DNA from: Imbricaverruca yamaguchii
Taxonomy: Eukaryota > Arthropoda > Thecostraca > Neoverrucidae
Length of the DNA: 64,000 bases
NCBI GenBank assembly: GCA_034440575.1
Contig: JAOTOL010001285.1
Coordinates: 62,001-126,000 of the forward strand
Direction: 5' to 3'
Program-made: the position numbers and the translations under genes
Part shown: positions 1 to 10,600 of the stretch, piece by piece
Numbering within the stretch: position 1 is the stretch's first letter
How the letters are laid out: each line of letters opens with the position of its first letter
Notes under the pieces: model-generated
What the model was told of the DNA's origin: nothing
Databases searched by the model: none
What the model saw: only the letters and a program-made list of their open reading frames with translations

Positions 1-957
1 ATTATTACGCAGATTAGGACAAACAAACAATTATAATAGATTCTCTCGAAAATGCGATGCATCCCACACCGAGAACTTCCTCAAAATTGTTCATGTTCAA
101 CGCAAAACGTGAACATGTGGGAATTCTGTGCTCACTCCCACCCCTACGAACAACTTCTGGATCCGCCACTGCCGCAAGTTGACGCACAATTGCCACGAAG
201 GCGTCCTGAGAATGTTGTCACACGTACGCTTTCCTCTTTCGAACAAAGCTTGCAAACAAAGTTGCCGAACGCACAACCGCTTTATTCTGTAGGGTAGAGG
301 GGTGCAGAGCGTGTGGCAAAACTAATTATTTCGCATGGAACTAAACTGCATCATCTACACATGGATAAATAAGATAATCATTAACTAGCTGAAGTCTTCA
401 ACATTATAACCCCAAAGCCGCACTCCGAGGATTCTGAGTGGACTCAGTGGAGACAGCCGGGATTACTGCTGAAAATATATACCCGGGCTCATGAACTTTG
501 TACTTGGAATGGAAAACGAATTGCTTACGAATGGGAAAATACTGACAAATTAATGTATCAAAGATGGCCATAGTCGGATTGTGATGCAGAATTGCTATGG
601 TGTGTGGAAAATCTGCGGCAATTATCGACAATTATGGGCTCTTGTCAGAGTAAAAATACATTGGATAGTTCAACCTCGAAAACAAATGTGAGAAAAAACA
701 AGTCACGTGAAAATTGTACAAGATTGCTTTAAGCAAATCGAAATAATGATGACTTGCTCCTCCCAGTCAGATTCTACGAAATGCATGGAAACGGACTGAA
801 AAAAGAGCAGATCGGGAGTTTCGTTGTGATCTTCGTCAAATACTATGAACGAATACAAGCCGAGAGATATCATATGGGACAACGTTGAGTGTCTCGGCAT
901 GGGGTAGGGCGGAAGGACATAAGGTACGCCTAAGGTACATAAGGTACGCATAAGGTA
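1..957. other. Non-repetitive sequence, no gene seen
   Basis: No exon, SINE or array is recognisable. A short ctggatccgccactg word near 160 resembles words at 960 and 7465 (ggatcc next to gcccctg or gggcgg) that look like fragments of a common mobile element. ORFs are short and unremarkable. Confidence 0.5.
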
Positions 958-1178
958 CCATGGGCGGATCCAGGAATTTTGATGGGGCACTCGTCTGGAG
1001 TGGCGCCACTGCGAAGGTAGCTGGAGAAGCGCCTTCGGCTGACAAAATTCGTTGGCCGCGGCGGTGGGGTGCACTAGTGCATACTGAGCACTCGTCTTTT
1101 AATTGTCTATTACTCTCTAAGGGGTGCCTTTGGCTGAAAAAAAACATTCGTTGAGCGGAGCCTCCGGGAGGAGAGACT
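958..1178 (+). mobile_element. Probable mobile-element fragment with gggcggatccagg end
   Basis: It starts with gggcggatccaggaattt, a word also found inverted near 7457-7475 (aattcctggatccgcccc-like) and near 150-175. A repeated short word suggests the end of a dispersed element. No coding region or inverted partner was found, so the class is unknown. Confidence 0.35.
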
Positions 1179-1182
1179 CCCT

Positions 1183-1344
1183 GGGGACGAGTAGTCTAGG
1201 GGTAAGTCGCTCGTCTCACAATCGAAAGGCTGTAGGTTCGCGTATCACCTGTCGCTACTCTTCGCTCGCGACCAATCGGCGTGAAAGATTCGCGACGCTA
1301 CATGGCGCAACGGTCGACGTGTCGCAAAACCAATACCTAACCGA
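1183..1344 (+). mobile_element. SINE-V copy, diverged
   Basis: tRNA-Val-like head (ggggacgagtagtctagg, then tctcacaatcgaaagg), a degraded B box (ggttcgcgtatc), a body (ctgtcgctactcttcgc, gaccaatcggcgtga), the 3' hairpin region (gcgacgctacatgg, gacgtgtcgcaaa) and a short tail. One of only three plus-strand copies in the window. Confidence 0.85.
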
Positions 1345-1399
1345 CGAGTATCCACCCGCGGCCCCCGCGTCCCTTCACAGGCTGTTAGAGGAAAGTTGA

Positions 1400-2600
1400 A
1401 ACATTAGTAGCCACAACACTCAGGGCCCAGTAGACACGTCGCAACCACGTCGGCCGCGCAACACACAGCAGCGCAAACACACAAACACACAAACACACGA
1501 GCACATGAGCACACAAACACACGAGCACACAGTCGCGCATGTGTGCGGCGCCGGCCAGCCGCGGTTCGTGAGGTCTCCGCCGGAAGCGGCGACCGGCCAG
1601 CGTGCAGCAGCGCGCTAGTGGAAAACGCTACCAACTGAGCAGAAACGCCGACGACAACGACCGATGCCGGACACCGAAATTGGGCATTCCAGGCGATGCT
1701 GAATTCAGACGGCGACATCGAAACGAGGAGAACTGAAAACACGGTTCCACCGACAGCAAGCCGACGAGGGAGTGGCACGTGATTTTGTTGTGATTGGCTG
1801 AGCGAGGATGCATTCGAAGGGCACGCGCGGGCGGCCAATATGAGTTCTACGATCGCTAGAGTAACTGACATCGGTATTTACGCTCGTGACCTTGTAGAAT
1901 GGATTGGCTGCATGTCGTCGATCCAAATTTGTACCTCGGCATACCGCTAGAATTCTGCTACGATTACAAACTCGTATAGCAAACAACTGAGTCAGGAAAG
2001 TTATGGCGTGGCCATTGGGCGCAAACTAAGCTCACATAGAGTTGGACAAATGGTATTCCTGGATTTTTTTTTCGCACCGAGGAAATTATCCTCCCCAGCT
2101 AATGAGCATGTCATTTTGCTCCTTTGGAGGTTAAATGATATACTGTTTGACAATAATATGCTCTGTGATGAAGCAACCAATATTCACTAGAAAATGCAAA
2201 CTTAGATTCTCATGCCACTGGTAACTATTATCTCTATATTCGATTATCCCAAAAGCATTCCTCCCCACATCCCGGACTATGGGGTATAAATCCAACTCGG
2301 CGCCTACATCGCGTTCGTGAACGTGGAATAACGACCCCACCAAAGAACGAGCATCTGAATGCCACCTGCCTCGGACGCGTGTGATCGGAGACCGAAAATA
2401 ACGACGCCTTCTTCACACCACCCATCCGAATTGCGAGCCTCCGAAGGTCAGGCCGCAGAAGCCGACAACACCCAACGCCTACCCCTTCCGCCCCTGCGCC
2501 AACAACCATGCGGTGAGTGCACACCATGCCGACATGCGCATGCGCAGAACACTGCACGCCAAAGATAAAGGTGCCGGAGGTCGGCGACTCACACTAAAGA
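1400..2600. other. Non-repetitive sequence with CA-rich patch
   Basis: The only notable feature is a degenerate acacaaac/gagcacac patch at about 1460-1535. No exon or retroposon was recognised. Confidence 0.4.
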
Positions 2601-3005
2601 CTAATGAACGTTCGACCCGAGCCGGGCGAGCGGGCCGCCTCGGCCGTCTCGCCGCCGCCCCGGTCACCGATAGGTGGCGCTGGCGGCGCCGGCTCGGCCG
2701 CCCGCCGGCGGCGCGGCGGACTGAGAGAGGGCGGCCCCGTTAGCAGACGCCGACCAATCGCGCGCCGCCAGACGTCGCCACTCGGCGGGAAGCGCCAATG
2801 GCCGCGCGGGGACGTTCAAGGTCAGAGGGGGCCGAATCGCGCCACTGCACGGATTGGCCAATAGCATCGCGCGCTGGAGCGCATTGGCCAATCCGGACGG
2901 CGAACGGCGGAAAGTGGCCAATAACGTGGCGAGAGGCAGCCAACGACTCTGGGGTTGGCTTGCATTTGATGGATAGTAGCCGATTTTGCGCTTGGATTGG
3001 TGTGT
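2600..3005. promoter_or_regulatory. CpG-rich patch with cluster of CCAAT boxes
   Basis: Seven CCAAT/ATTGG cores lie within 250 bp (2753, 2795, palindromic attggccaat at 2853 and 2883, 2916 and 2996). Nearby are ttcaaggtca at about 2815, which fits an FTZ-F1/ERR monomer site, and ataggtggcgct at about 2671. The patch is CpG-rich and repeat-free. It could be a promoter or enhancer, but no transcript start can be read from sequence alone. Confidence 0.35.
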
Positions 3006-4580
3006 TTTGACATAATCGAAGAAATGTACAACCAAGAGACTCAGAGACCAAACAGACCACCACCTAGCGATATCAGTAATATTTTCTACCGGAGTAAAAT
3101 AAGCGTGCAGTAGAGCACGATGCAGCCAGAACTTTTGGTAAACTATGGGATTATTTCGCATACATCACCTAAGTATAGGTGTATCAGATGGCGCATTGCT
3201 TTACGTAAGTGAGCATGAATACAGAAGCCCCACTGATTATTCATTTCCCACAGATCTACTCCCATCTTTGAAGCTTACTGACCCTTAAAGAAGCCCAATC
3301 CTGCACAACTAGTTGATCAACCTTGCGAATCATTGTATGTCAGAACAACTCATTGCAGAAAACTTGCCCACCTGAACGTGAAGCTCCTCCTCAGCGCACT
3401 CGCACTCCCCAGGAAACCCAATAGTCAGAACATCAACACACGAAGGCTCAGGCACCGGCACACGAGTCGAACGCGGCACGCATAACCAAAACGTCTGCTA
3501 AAATATCCTCCCGGGCACACCCGATCGGCTTCCTTTTAGACTTCCACGGACGAACCACCCCCGCGGTGCCTCCCGCTCCCGAGGAGGATACCGGCCCGAC
3601 TGAGAGCCGGGCCGCAGCCAGCCCGCCGCTGGGACAATGTGTCTCATCGGTGCGCCGCCGCCGCCGCCGGCCGCCCCACCTCCGCGTGCAGTGTTCCGAC
3701 GCCAGACACCACTGCAAGCCATCAGTACGGAGCCAAAGTCTCACGGCGGCGGCGGCGGGGCGCGCCCAGACACATCGTCCCGGGCTGGGCTGCCGGCGGC
3801 TGGCCGGGAAAGAGAGAGAGAGAGACAGAGGGCGGACCGCACGGGCGCCGGCACAGAGACAGCGCGCGAGACGCCCGCCGCCGGGCGCGCGCGGTGAGGA
3901 CTTTGCTTCCGTACACAGAGTATTAGTAGACTAGACTAGGAGACTAGCCCCTGCCCGACTCCCGGCCCATCCCTACACGTGCAGTCTGTGGTCGGGGGGG
4001 GGGGGCGACATGAGGCGACTGCAGACACCGAGGTGGTCGTCTGTGTGCGCCGTTGTGTCAAATGTTAAGTGAATTGTTAAGTGACTCAGTAGATGACATG
4101 AACTAACGGGTGGGTGCTGGCGAACGGCTATTGGAACGGCCACAGTTCACGTTTGCCAAACCCTGGGCTGAATCGGGAACTGGCTCTAATGGAACATGTG
4201 AAGCACGAAAAACACTTTTCTGAGGTTCATAAAATGAATAGTGCCGCTTCGCTGAGAGAGGAAGCACCTGTATCAGAGCAACCCATTGTAGACGAAAAAC
4301 AGCATTCCTCTCGCCGATGACACAATGCAAGCTCATTTAAATTTTGTCCGGCCATTCTCTGCAACCACTTGCAGTTGAAAATAAAGCCACCAAGCGCGGG
4401 ACATCCCCAAGATGAGTGAACACCCAATTTACCGTCAAGACAAATATGGATACCCATCCAACGCTTCCCCATAGCCATTCTCTCCACCCCGACCACAGGC
4501 CGCACTCGAGCTTCGCGCAGCGGCCGCAGCGCGGCGCCGCAGTCGCCTCCACCATGCAGTCGGGCCGCTCGGGCATGCGA
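3005..4580. other. Region downstream of the C-clamp exon, no exon confirmed
   Basis: It holds CpG-rich DNA with GCC-repeat coding-like frames at 3540-3900 and a poly-G run near 3997. A minus-strand frame at about 3365-3440 reads VLTIGFPGECECAEEELHVQ before a cag|gtgggc donor. It has no family match that I recognise, so I do not call it an exon. Confidence 0.35.
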
Positions 4581-4600
4581 GGCGGCCGCCGGGTACGAAC

Positions 4601-4667
4601 CTGCACGGCTTACACCACTGGTCCTGCTGCTCGAGGCCGTAGCGTGCGCGACACTTCTTCATTTGAG
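4601..4667 (-). CDS. pan: TCF exon: C-clamp
   Basis: 67-nt exon with acceptor gtgtctccggcag and donor TGCAG|gttcgt, a weaker donor than the others. It encodes [22 protein letters not shown](R). The spaced cysteines and KKCRARYGL are the C-clamp, a second DNA-binding module of invertebrate TCF and vertebrate E-tail isoforms that reads GC-rich helper sites (GCCGCC). The usual continuation, basic KKKC(I/V)R, should be in the next exon. I searched the 4.6 kb to the window start by eye and did not see it, so either it lies further on or the transcript uses another 3' exon. A 20-bp minisatellite lies about 55 bp upstream of the acceptor. Confidence 0.95.
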
Positions 4668-7600
4668 CTGCCGGAGACACGCGCGCGTCAGGTCAAGACG
4701 GGGGAAGGGGCGTCCGTCGCCGGCCGGGACCCAGGTCAGGTCACCGGACCAGGGCAGGTCACCGGACCCAGGTCAGGTCACCGGACCCAGGTCAGGTCAC
4801 CGGACACAGGTCAGGTCACCAGACCCAGGCGAGGTGACCGGACCCAGGTCAGGTCACCGGACACAGGTCAGGTCACCGGACACAGGTCAGGTCACCGGAC
4901 CCAGGTCAGGTCACCGGACCCAGGTCAGGTCACCGGACCCAGGTCAGGTCACCGGACACAGGTCAGGTTACCGGACCAGACATAAACCGGAGCACGGAAC
5001 CAACCTAAAAACCGGATCGCCGAATCGGACATAAATCAGATCGCCGAATGGGACACAAATCAGATCACGGAATGTAACACAAATCAGATCACCGGCCCGG
5101 ACTTCAATCAGATTACCAGACCCAACACGGATCGGATTACCGGATCGAACTCAGATCAGATCGACGGCAGCGCGGGCGACCGTGAGCACCGCCATTGGAA
5201 CACACTGGCCTTACGGAGGCGAACGTGTTGGCTCAGTATTCGCCATTATGTCACAGGGACCAGTGAGCACGTCTCGACAGAATTGGCTACACGAACACAC
5301 AACAGCGAATAAAAAACATCCGCAAAATAACAGGCCACAGTACTGACCGCTGCTGTGGGCATCTTCATACCGAGGGTGCGTACAAAAAAGTATCAATGCG
5401 CAATAAGGAAAAAGAACAACGATGCGAAGAGACGAGATGATCAGATGAGATGGTTGCAACGTTGTGATATTTGGATGATCGATGAAAATGGCACGTCAAT
5501 TAATATTACATTAGTAACTTTTTGGTATATTTCCCAAAAAAAGTTACTAATCTAAATATCAACTGACGCTCATTTTCACCGATCATCTATGAGATGAGAT
5601 GTGCGGTCCGAAAATAAATGTAAGACTGCACTGCCACGAGTGCCAATAATGCTAAAAAGCGCAAAAACACATGCACAAGGATACTTCAAAATACCCCAGA
5701 AACGTCCACGAGCAGAGAAACTAGCGCAAGTAGACCTCTACGAATATACAGGAAAAGAAAAGAACACCATGCCAGAGCAATAAAGAAAACATACACTTCA
5801 ATTAATAGGAAAGAACTTTGGGTGAATAAGAAAGAACTAGATGAAATGACTGATCAGATGTGCCGAACATCACGCTACTTAGAACCCTACCACCTCCACC
5901 CGAAGCGCAACGACTACCACCATCACACCTGCGCCATCTCCCACCTCGCGCTATTCTCCGACATTTGTTGTTTGTTTATTGGTTGGTTCACGACACACTT
6001 TATGCACATTCACGGCTAATGGCGCCGCCCACACTGTTTCGCCGGTGGGCCGCGGGACTGGGAAATGTCCTGAGTGGCGCTAGAGTCGAACCCGGGACCT
6101 TTGGTACCCATAGCCCGACACCTTAACCACTCGGCCATCCTCGCCCCTATCCCCCGACAGTCGGGCTATGCGGCCCGACACCTGGGCGCGCGGTTCCTCA
6201 CCTTCTAACTCACCTCCGTCCACCTTGTCCCGTTTGCGTTTCTTCTTCTTGGCCTGGGCGTAGTTGTCGCGCGCCGACCAGCCGGGGTACATCTGCATGT
6301 GCAGCTGGCGCTCCTTGCGCGCCATCTCGTAGTACTTGGACTGCTCCTCGCGGTTTAGCGCGTGCCACTGCGGGCGGCGCGGGCGGTTACTGGGCTGTAG
6401 GGGCGCATCGACTGCGTCGGTCATGCGGCGCCCACTGCGGGCGGAGCGCGAGTCACGTGATGTGGCCGGGTCACCGAGGTCACATCGAGTCTTTACGAGA
6501 TACCGAGGTTACGTCGTCTTTGAGGTCACTGAGTGACGAGGTCACCGAGGTTACCGAGTTCACAGAGGTACCGGTCACGGGTCACCGAGGTCACGAGGTC
6601 ACCGGGTCACCGCGCACGACGCAGGCCACACGCCACGGCTGGTGACGAAGCCACGCGAGGTCATGGTGCGACAGGAAGAACACGAAGGTCATGCGGTCTA
6701 AGCAAGATCTGGGCTTAAGGGCGCGCCGACTACAAGATCATTTAGCGCCTACCCAAGATCAAGGAGGTGCCGAATGCTATAGTATGCTACAGGACACTGG
6801 GTGTTATGCAATGTGCATGGCAGCAGCAGGGTACCGGAGTCACTGAGGTTCGCAAATGACGGCAGGGACAATTATTTTCTGACTTGATTTGTGTTGAAAA
6901 CATAATGGAGTTCATGGAATATATAATTTATTTACAATGACTCAAGACCCAATGATGACAATGACCACACAAAGACCATGACTCAAAAGCATTCCCAAGC
7001 ACACCCCTACATGTGAGGGGACTGTGAAGAGAGCCTCACTTCACTATGCTTGTCGCCTAGCGTTACACCTGTGTGCCATTTCCTGAGCTGAAGGATACAA
7101 ATACACGGTATCCCACAGCGTATGATCTTTTGCTCACGACACAACCCATAAACAATGCCGCGATTTCCTTCCACTGTGTGATAACGCCTACACATGTCAT
7201 AATGCCAAGGTTGTATGTGTGGTGGCCATTGGTTTTACGACACGTCGACCGTTGAGTCATGTATCGTCGCCAATCTCTCACGCAGGCTGTATGTGTGATA
7301 AGTACAACTGTGTCGATAACTATGCAATCCGGGGTGTAGATATAGGGGACGGGGTAGGACACTGGGGGAACGCGACCCCATGGAAGGTGATGCCAATCCG
7401 CACGTGAAAATGCGCCCCTCCAAAAATGGTATCCCACCAGACAAGTGTTGGATAACGATTCCTGGATCCGCCCCTGTCAAGAAGGACCACATATATGGCC
7501 AGGGCAGGGCCCTAGCTCAGTCACGAGGGTGTTAGCTGGGTCAGGTGGCCGTCAGCTGGGTCAGGTGGCCATCAGCTGGGTCAGGTGGCCGTCAGCTGGG

Positions 7601-10600
7601 TCAAGTGACCATCAGCTTGGTCATAAGGACGATGCTCATCACGACTGCAAGCGCATTCGCTCACGTATTAAATTATGCGTCTGATAAATGGGAGCGTGCG
7701 CGCGCGTAATATCTGTATGAAACGGGCCACGCGAAAGCAACAGCACGAGCAGCGTAGCAAGCGCCTGATCTCAGTTGGCCATCACGGCAGGCCCAAATCC
7801 ACAGCCATTAACGCACTCAAAAGATAATCTCCGACGAGCTTCCTTGTCTCGTTTGGATTTGAAGAAGAAGAACCTTGGGTTCTTTTACGACGCACTCAAC
7901 TGCCTAGGTCATATAGCGTCGTCAGCCCCTCACCCCGATTGGTCGCGGGTGGACTCGGTAAATTCCGTCGGTTGTGAGATTCGAACCCACGATCACGCGA
8001 CCAAGAGTCCGACGCTCTGCCAACTGAGCTACCGCGGCCCCTCGTTCGGATCTGACACCGTATTGCACAGGCGACCAGCACCAGCTCACAGTCGCGGCGA
8101 TCGTCGGTCTCGGCGGCGACAACCGCATTCGGCGGAAGCCGGCCCTCACAGTCGGCGCCGAACCGACCAACTTGGGCGCATTTACCGCCAAGCCGGCCGG
8201 CGGACACGGAAAAGCGCCCAAAACAAAGGTGGATAGCATGCACGGTGCGGTGCAATGGGCGCGGAAACTGCGTCAGCCAAGATCGCTGAATGGTGGCAGA
8301 CGAATCACTGTGTGCTGATCTTGGAGTGATCACTAGTGTGGACAATTGGCACCAGCAAGAGAGATCGGGAAAAGGGATAGAGCGATTGAGCTGCGGAGAC
8401 AGAAATATAGAGAAAGATATAGAGATATAGACATAGAAATATACAGATAGATAGATAGTGTGACTGAAGTACAGAGATATAGATGTAGAGATATAGAAAC
8501 AGAGAGGTATAGAAATAGAGAGATATAGAGATAGAGATATAGAGGCATAGCGAAGAGGCAGAGAGGGAGGAGAGAGGAGAAAGAGAGTGGGACGGTTTTG
8601 GCGGCACTATCGACTATGTGGTTCTGATTGGTGCTTGCGTGTCATGTTCTCGGATCCAGAGTGATCATGTACAGCTGATACCAGCGCGACAATTTTTACT
8701 AACTTTATGCATGAGGAGCCGAATTTACCCAGACAATAATCCATGTCTGCTTGATAACCTCATCAAACTTGAGCCGAACACCTTCTGGATACTTAATAGG
8801 CACCCTGAGAGTGCGTTGGAAAGTGAAGGTGGTGCAATGTCCTCAAGCAAAGCAACTACTTCGGTCAAGCGCAAATGTAACGAGCACATCATATTGCCTC
8901 CGGAAACCGCATTATTAGCAATTAGAAAAGGCTTCCGGCCGATTTTGAAGCATGGCTCGAACAACCATTCCGGCTTACGCGAAAACGACTCGAGTGTCTA
9001 CAGCATCAACGGAGGACTAGTCCACTTTGAACGGGAGGACATGACACTCAACTTGTGCTGTTACCTTCTCTTTCTCGATTCTGGCCTTTTCATAGAAAAC
9101 GGCTTGGTCCTCTTTAGACAACGCACTCCACTGCAAAGTATATGTACAGGGGGGTCACGGGCAGCTGGGTGCTGTTCCAACAAGCGCCGGCATCACATTC
9201 TGTACAGATCACTCTGAGCTTAAACAGGGACGAATCCAAAGGGTTTGTGGCGTCACTGGCGAAATGAAGGGGCGGTCCTTTTCTGGTTGCAGTCCGTGCA
9301 TTGGTTGGTCGTTTGGGTTTTCGGCCGCATCGACTGCGTTGGTCATAGTGCGTCCGTGTATTAAGTGGTCCTGAAATACTGCGGTTCCTGAAAGGCTAGT
9401 GTAAATTCCCCCATGTTGGTTGGTTATTGGAGTTTAGGGGCGCATCGACTGCCGAGGTCATGCAGCGCCCATAAATTCCCCATGTTAGAAAAGTTGATAG
9501 TGCACCGAATTCGCCGTGAGTGTATTTGGTGTCAGCGTGGTGTACCGGACTAAATCCTATAGTGCCTATCGTGAGCCCGATGTGCCTATGTGACCAATTC
9601 GCGGTGTCCTAGATCCATCCCATACACTTATCTCAAAATATAAAACGACTCGTGCTTGTTGCACAGATACCATAGCAGCGTGACTACTGTCCCTGCCGCT
9701 GCACGTTCAACAACATGTGCAGTTCCTCAGCAAGAGGTACAGGCAGATTCACGGACAAAGATCATTTTAGCATCTTTTTTAAAACATGGAACACCATACA
9801 GCTAATGTAAAACAAACTTCTTAAGTTCTGGGGACCTCCAGCGCCGAGGGTGATGCAACCAAGCAACCAACGACACACGTTGCAAACGAAAACGAAATTC
9901 GCTACGCGCAGAATTCTGAATGACATCGGCAAAAGGGGCAAAAGCGAGGTGGTATTAGCAACAAAAAGGAAGCCCATCGCAGCGGAGGGCACAGACGACG
10001 AGCAAGCCGTAGAGGGAGAACATCACGAAACTGCACCATCAAAGAAGCCACTGAAAAGACGCGAGCACGCGACCGCTTACCCTCCGTCCGAGGATCTGGT
10101 TGATTGCTGCCGACTCCTTGAGTGTGCACTCGGCCACCACCTTCGCCCTCATTTCCTTCATGTACAGCATGAAGGCGTTCAGCGGCTTCTTGATGTGCGA
10201 CTTCTTCTTGTCTGCGGGCCAAGACGAACGGCGTTCACTACATTGTCGCGGTCATCGCTCGGTACAGTTAGTTATTAGGGCTTTAGGGCGCATCGACTAC
10301 ACTGGTCATGTAGCGCCCAATCGCTCGGTACAACAGCGGCAGCATCGTCGAGACGCGACGGTGAAGTTCTCCGGTTCAAACCGTGCGCGCTACATGACCA
10401 ACGCAGTCGATGCGCCCTAAAGTCCAAATAACTGACTCGGCTTCGAACCTCATTCCCTGATGGGTTTTTCACTTTCTCGCAAACTCTCGGTGTGGGTGTG
10501 GCAACCATAGGTCGTCGGAGATAAAAGAGATAAAGATATTGTTTGCTTATTGGGGTTTAGGGCGCATTGACTGCAGTGGTCATGCAGCGCACTAGAGAGA

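Noticed and set aside
3365..3440. Possible further exon (ECECAEEELHVQ before a gtgggc donor)
   Set aside because: It is not the expected continuation of the C-clamp, has no recognised family and a poor acceptor.
10267..10319. Hairpin units as Helitron ends or as 5'-truncated LINE copies
   Set aside because: Helitrons do not leave 10-16-bp target duplications. Random LINE truncation would not give the same 5' end in nearly every copy.
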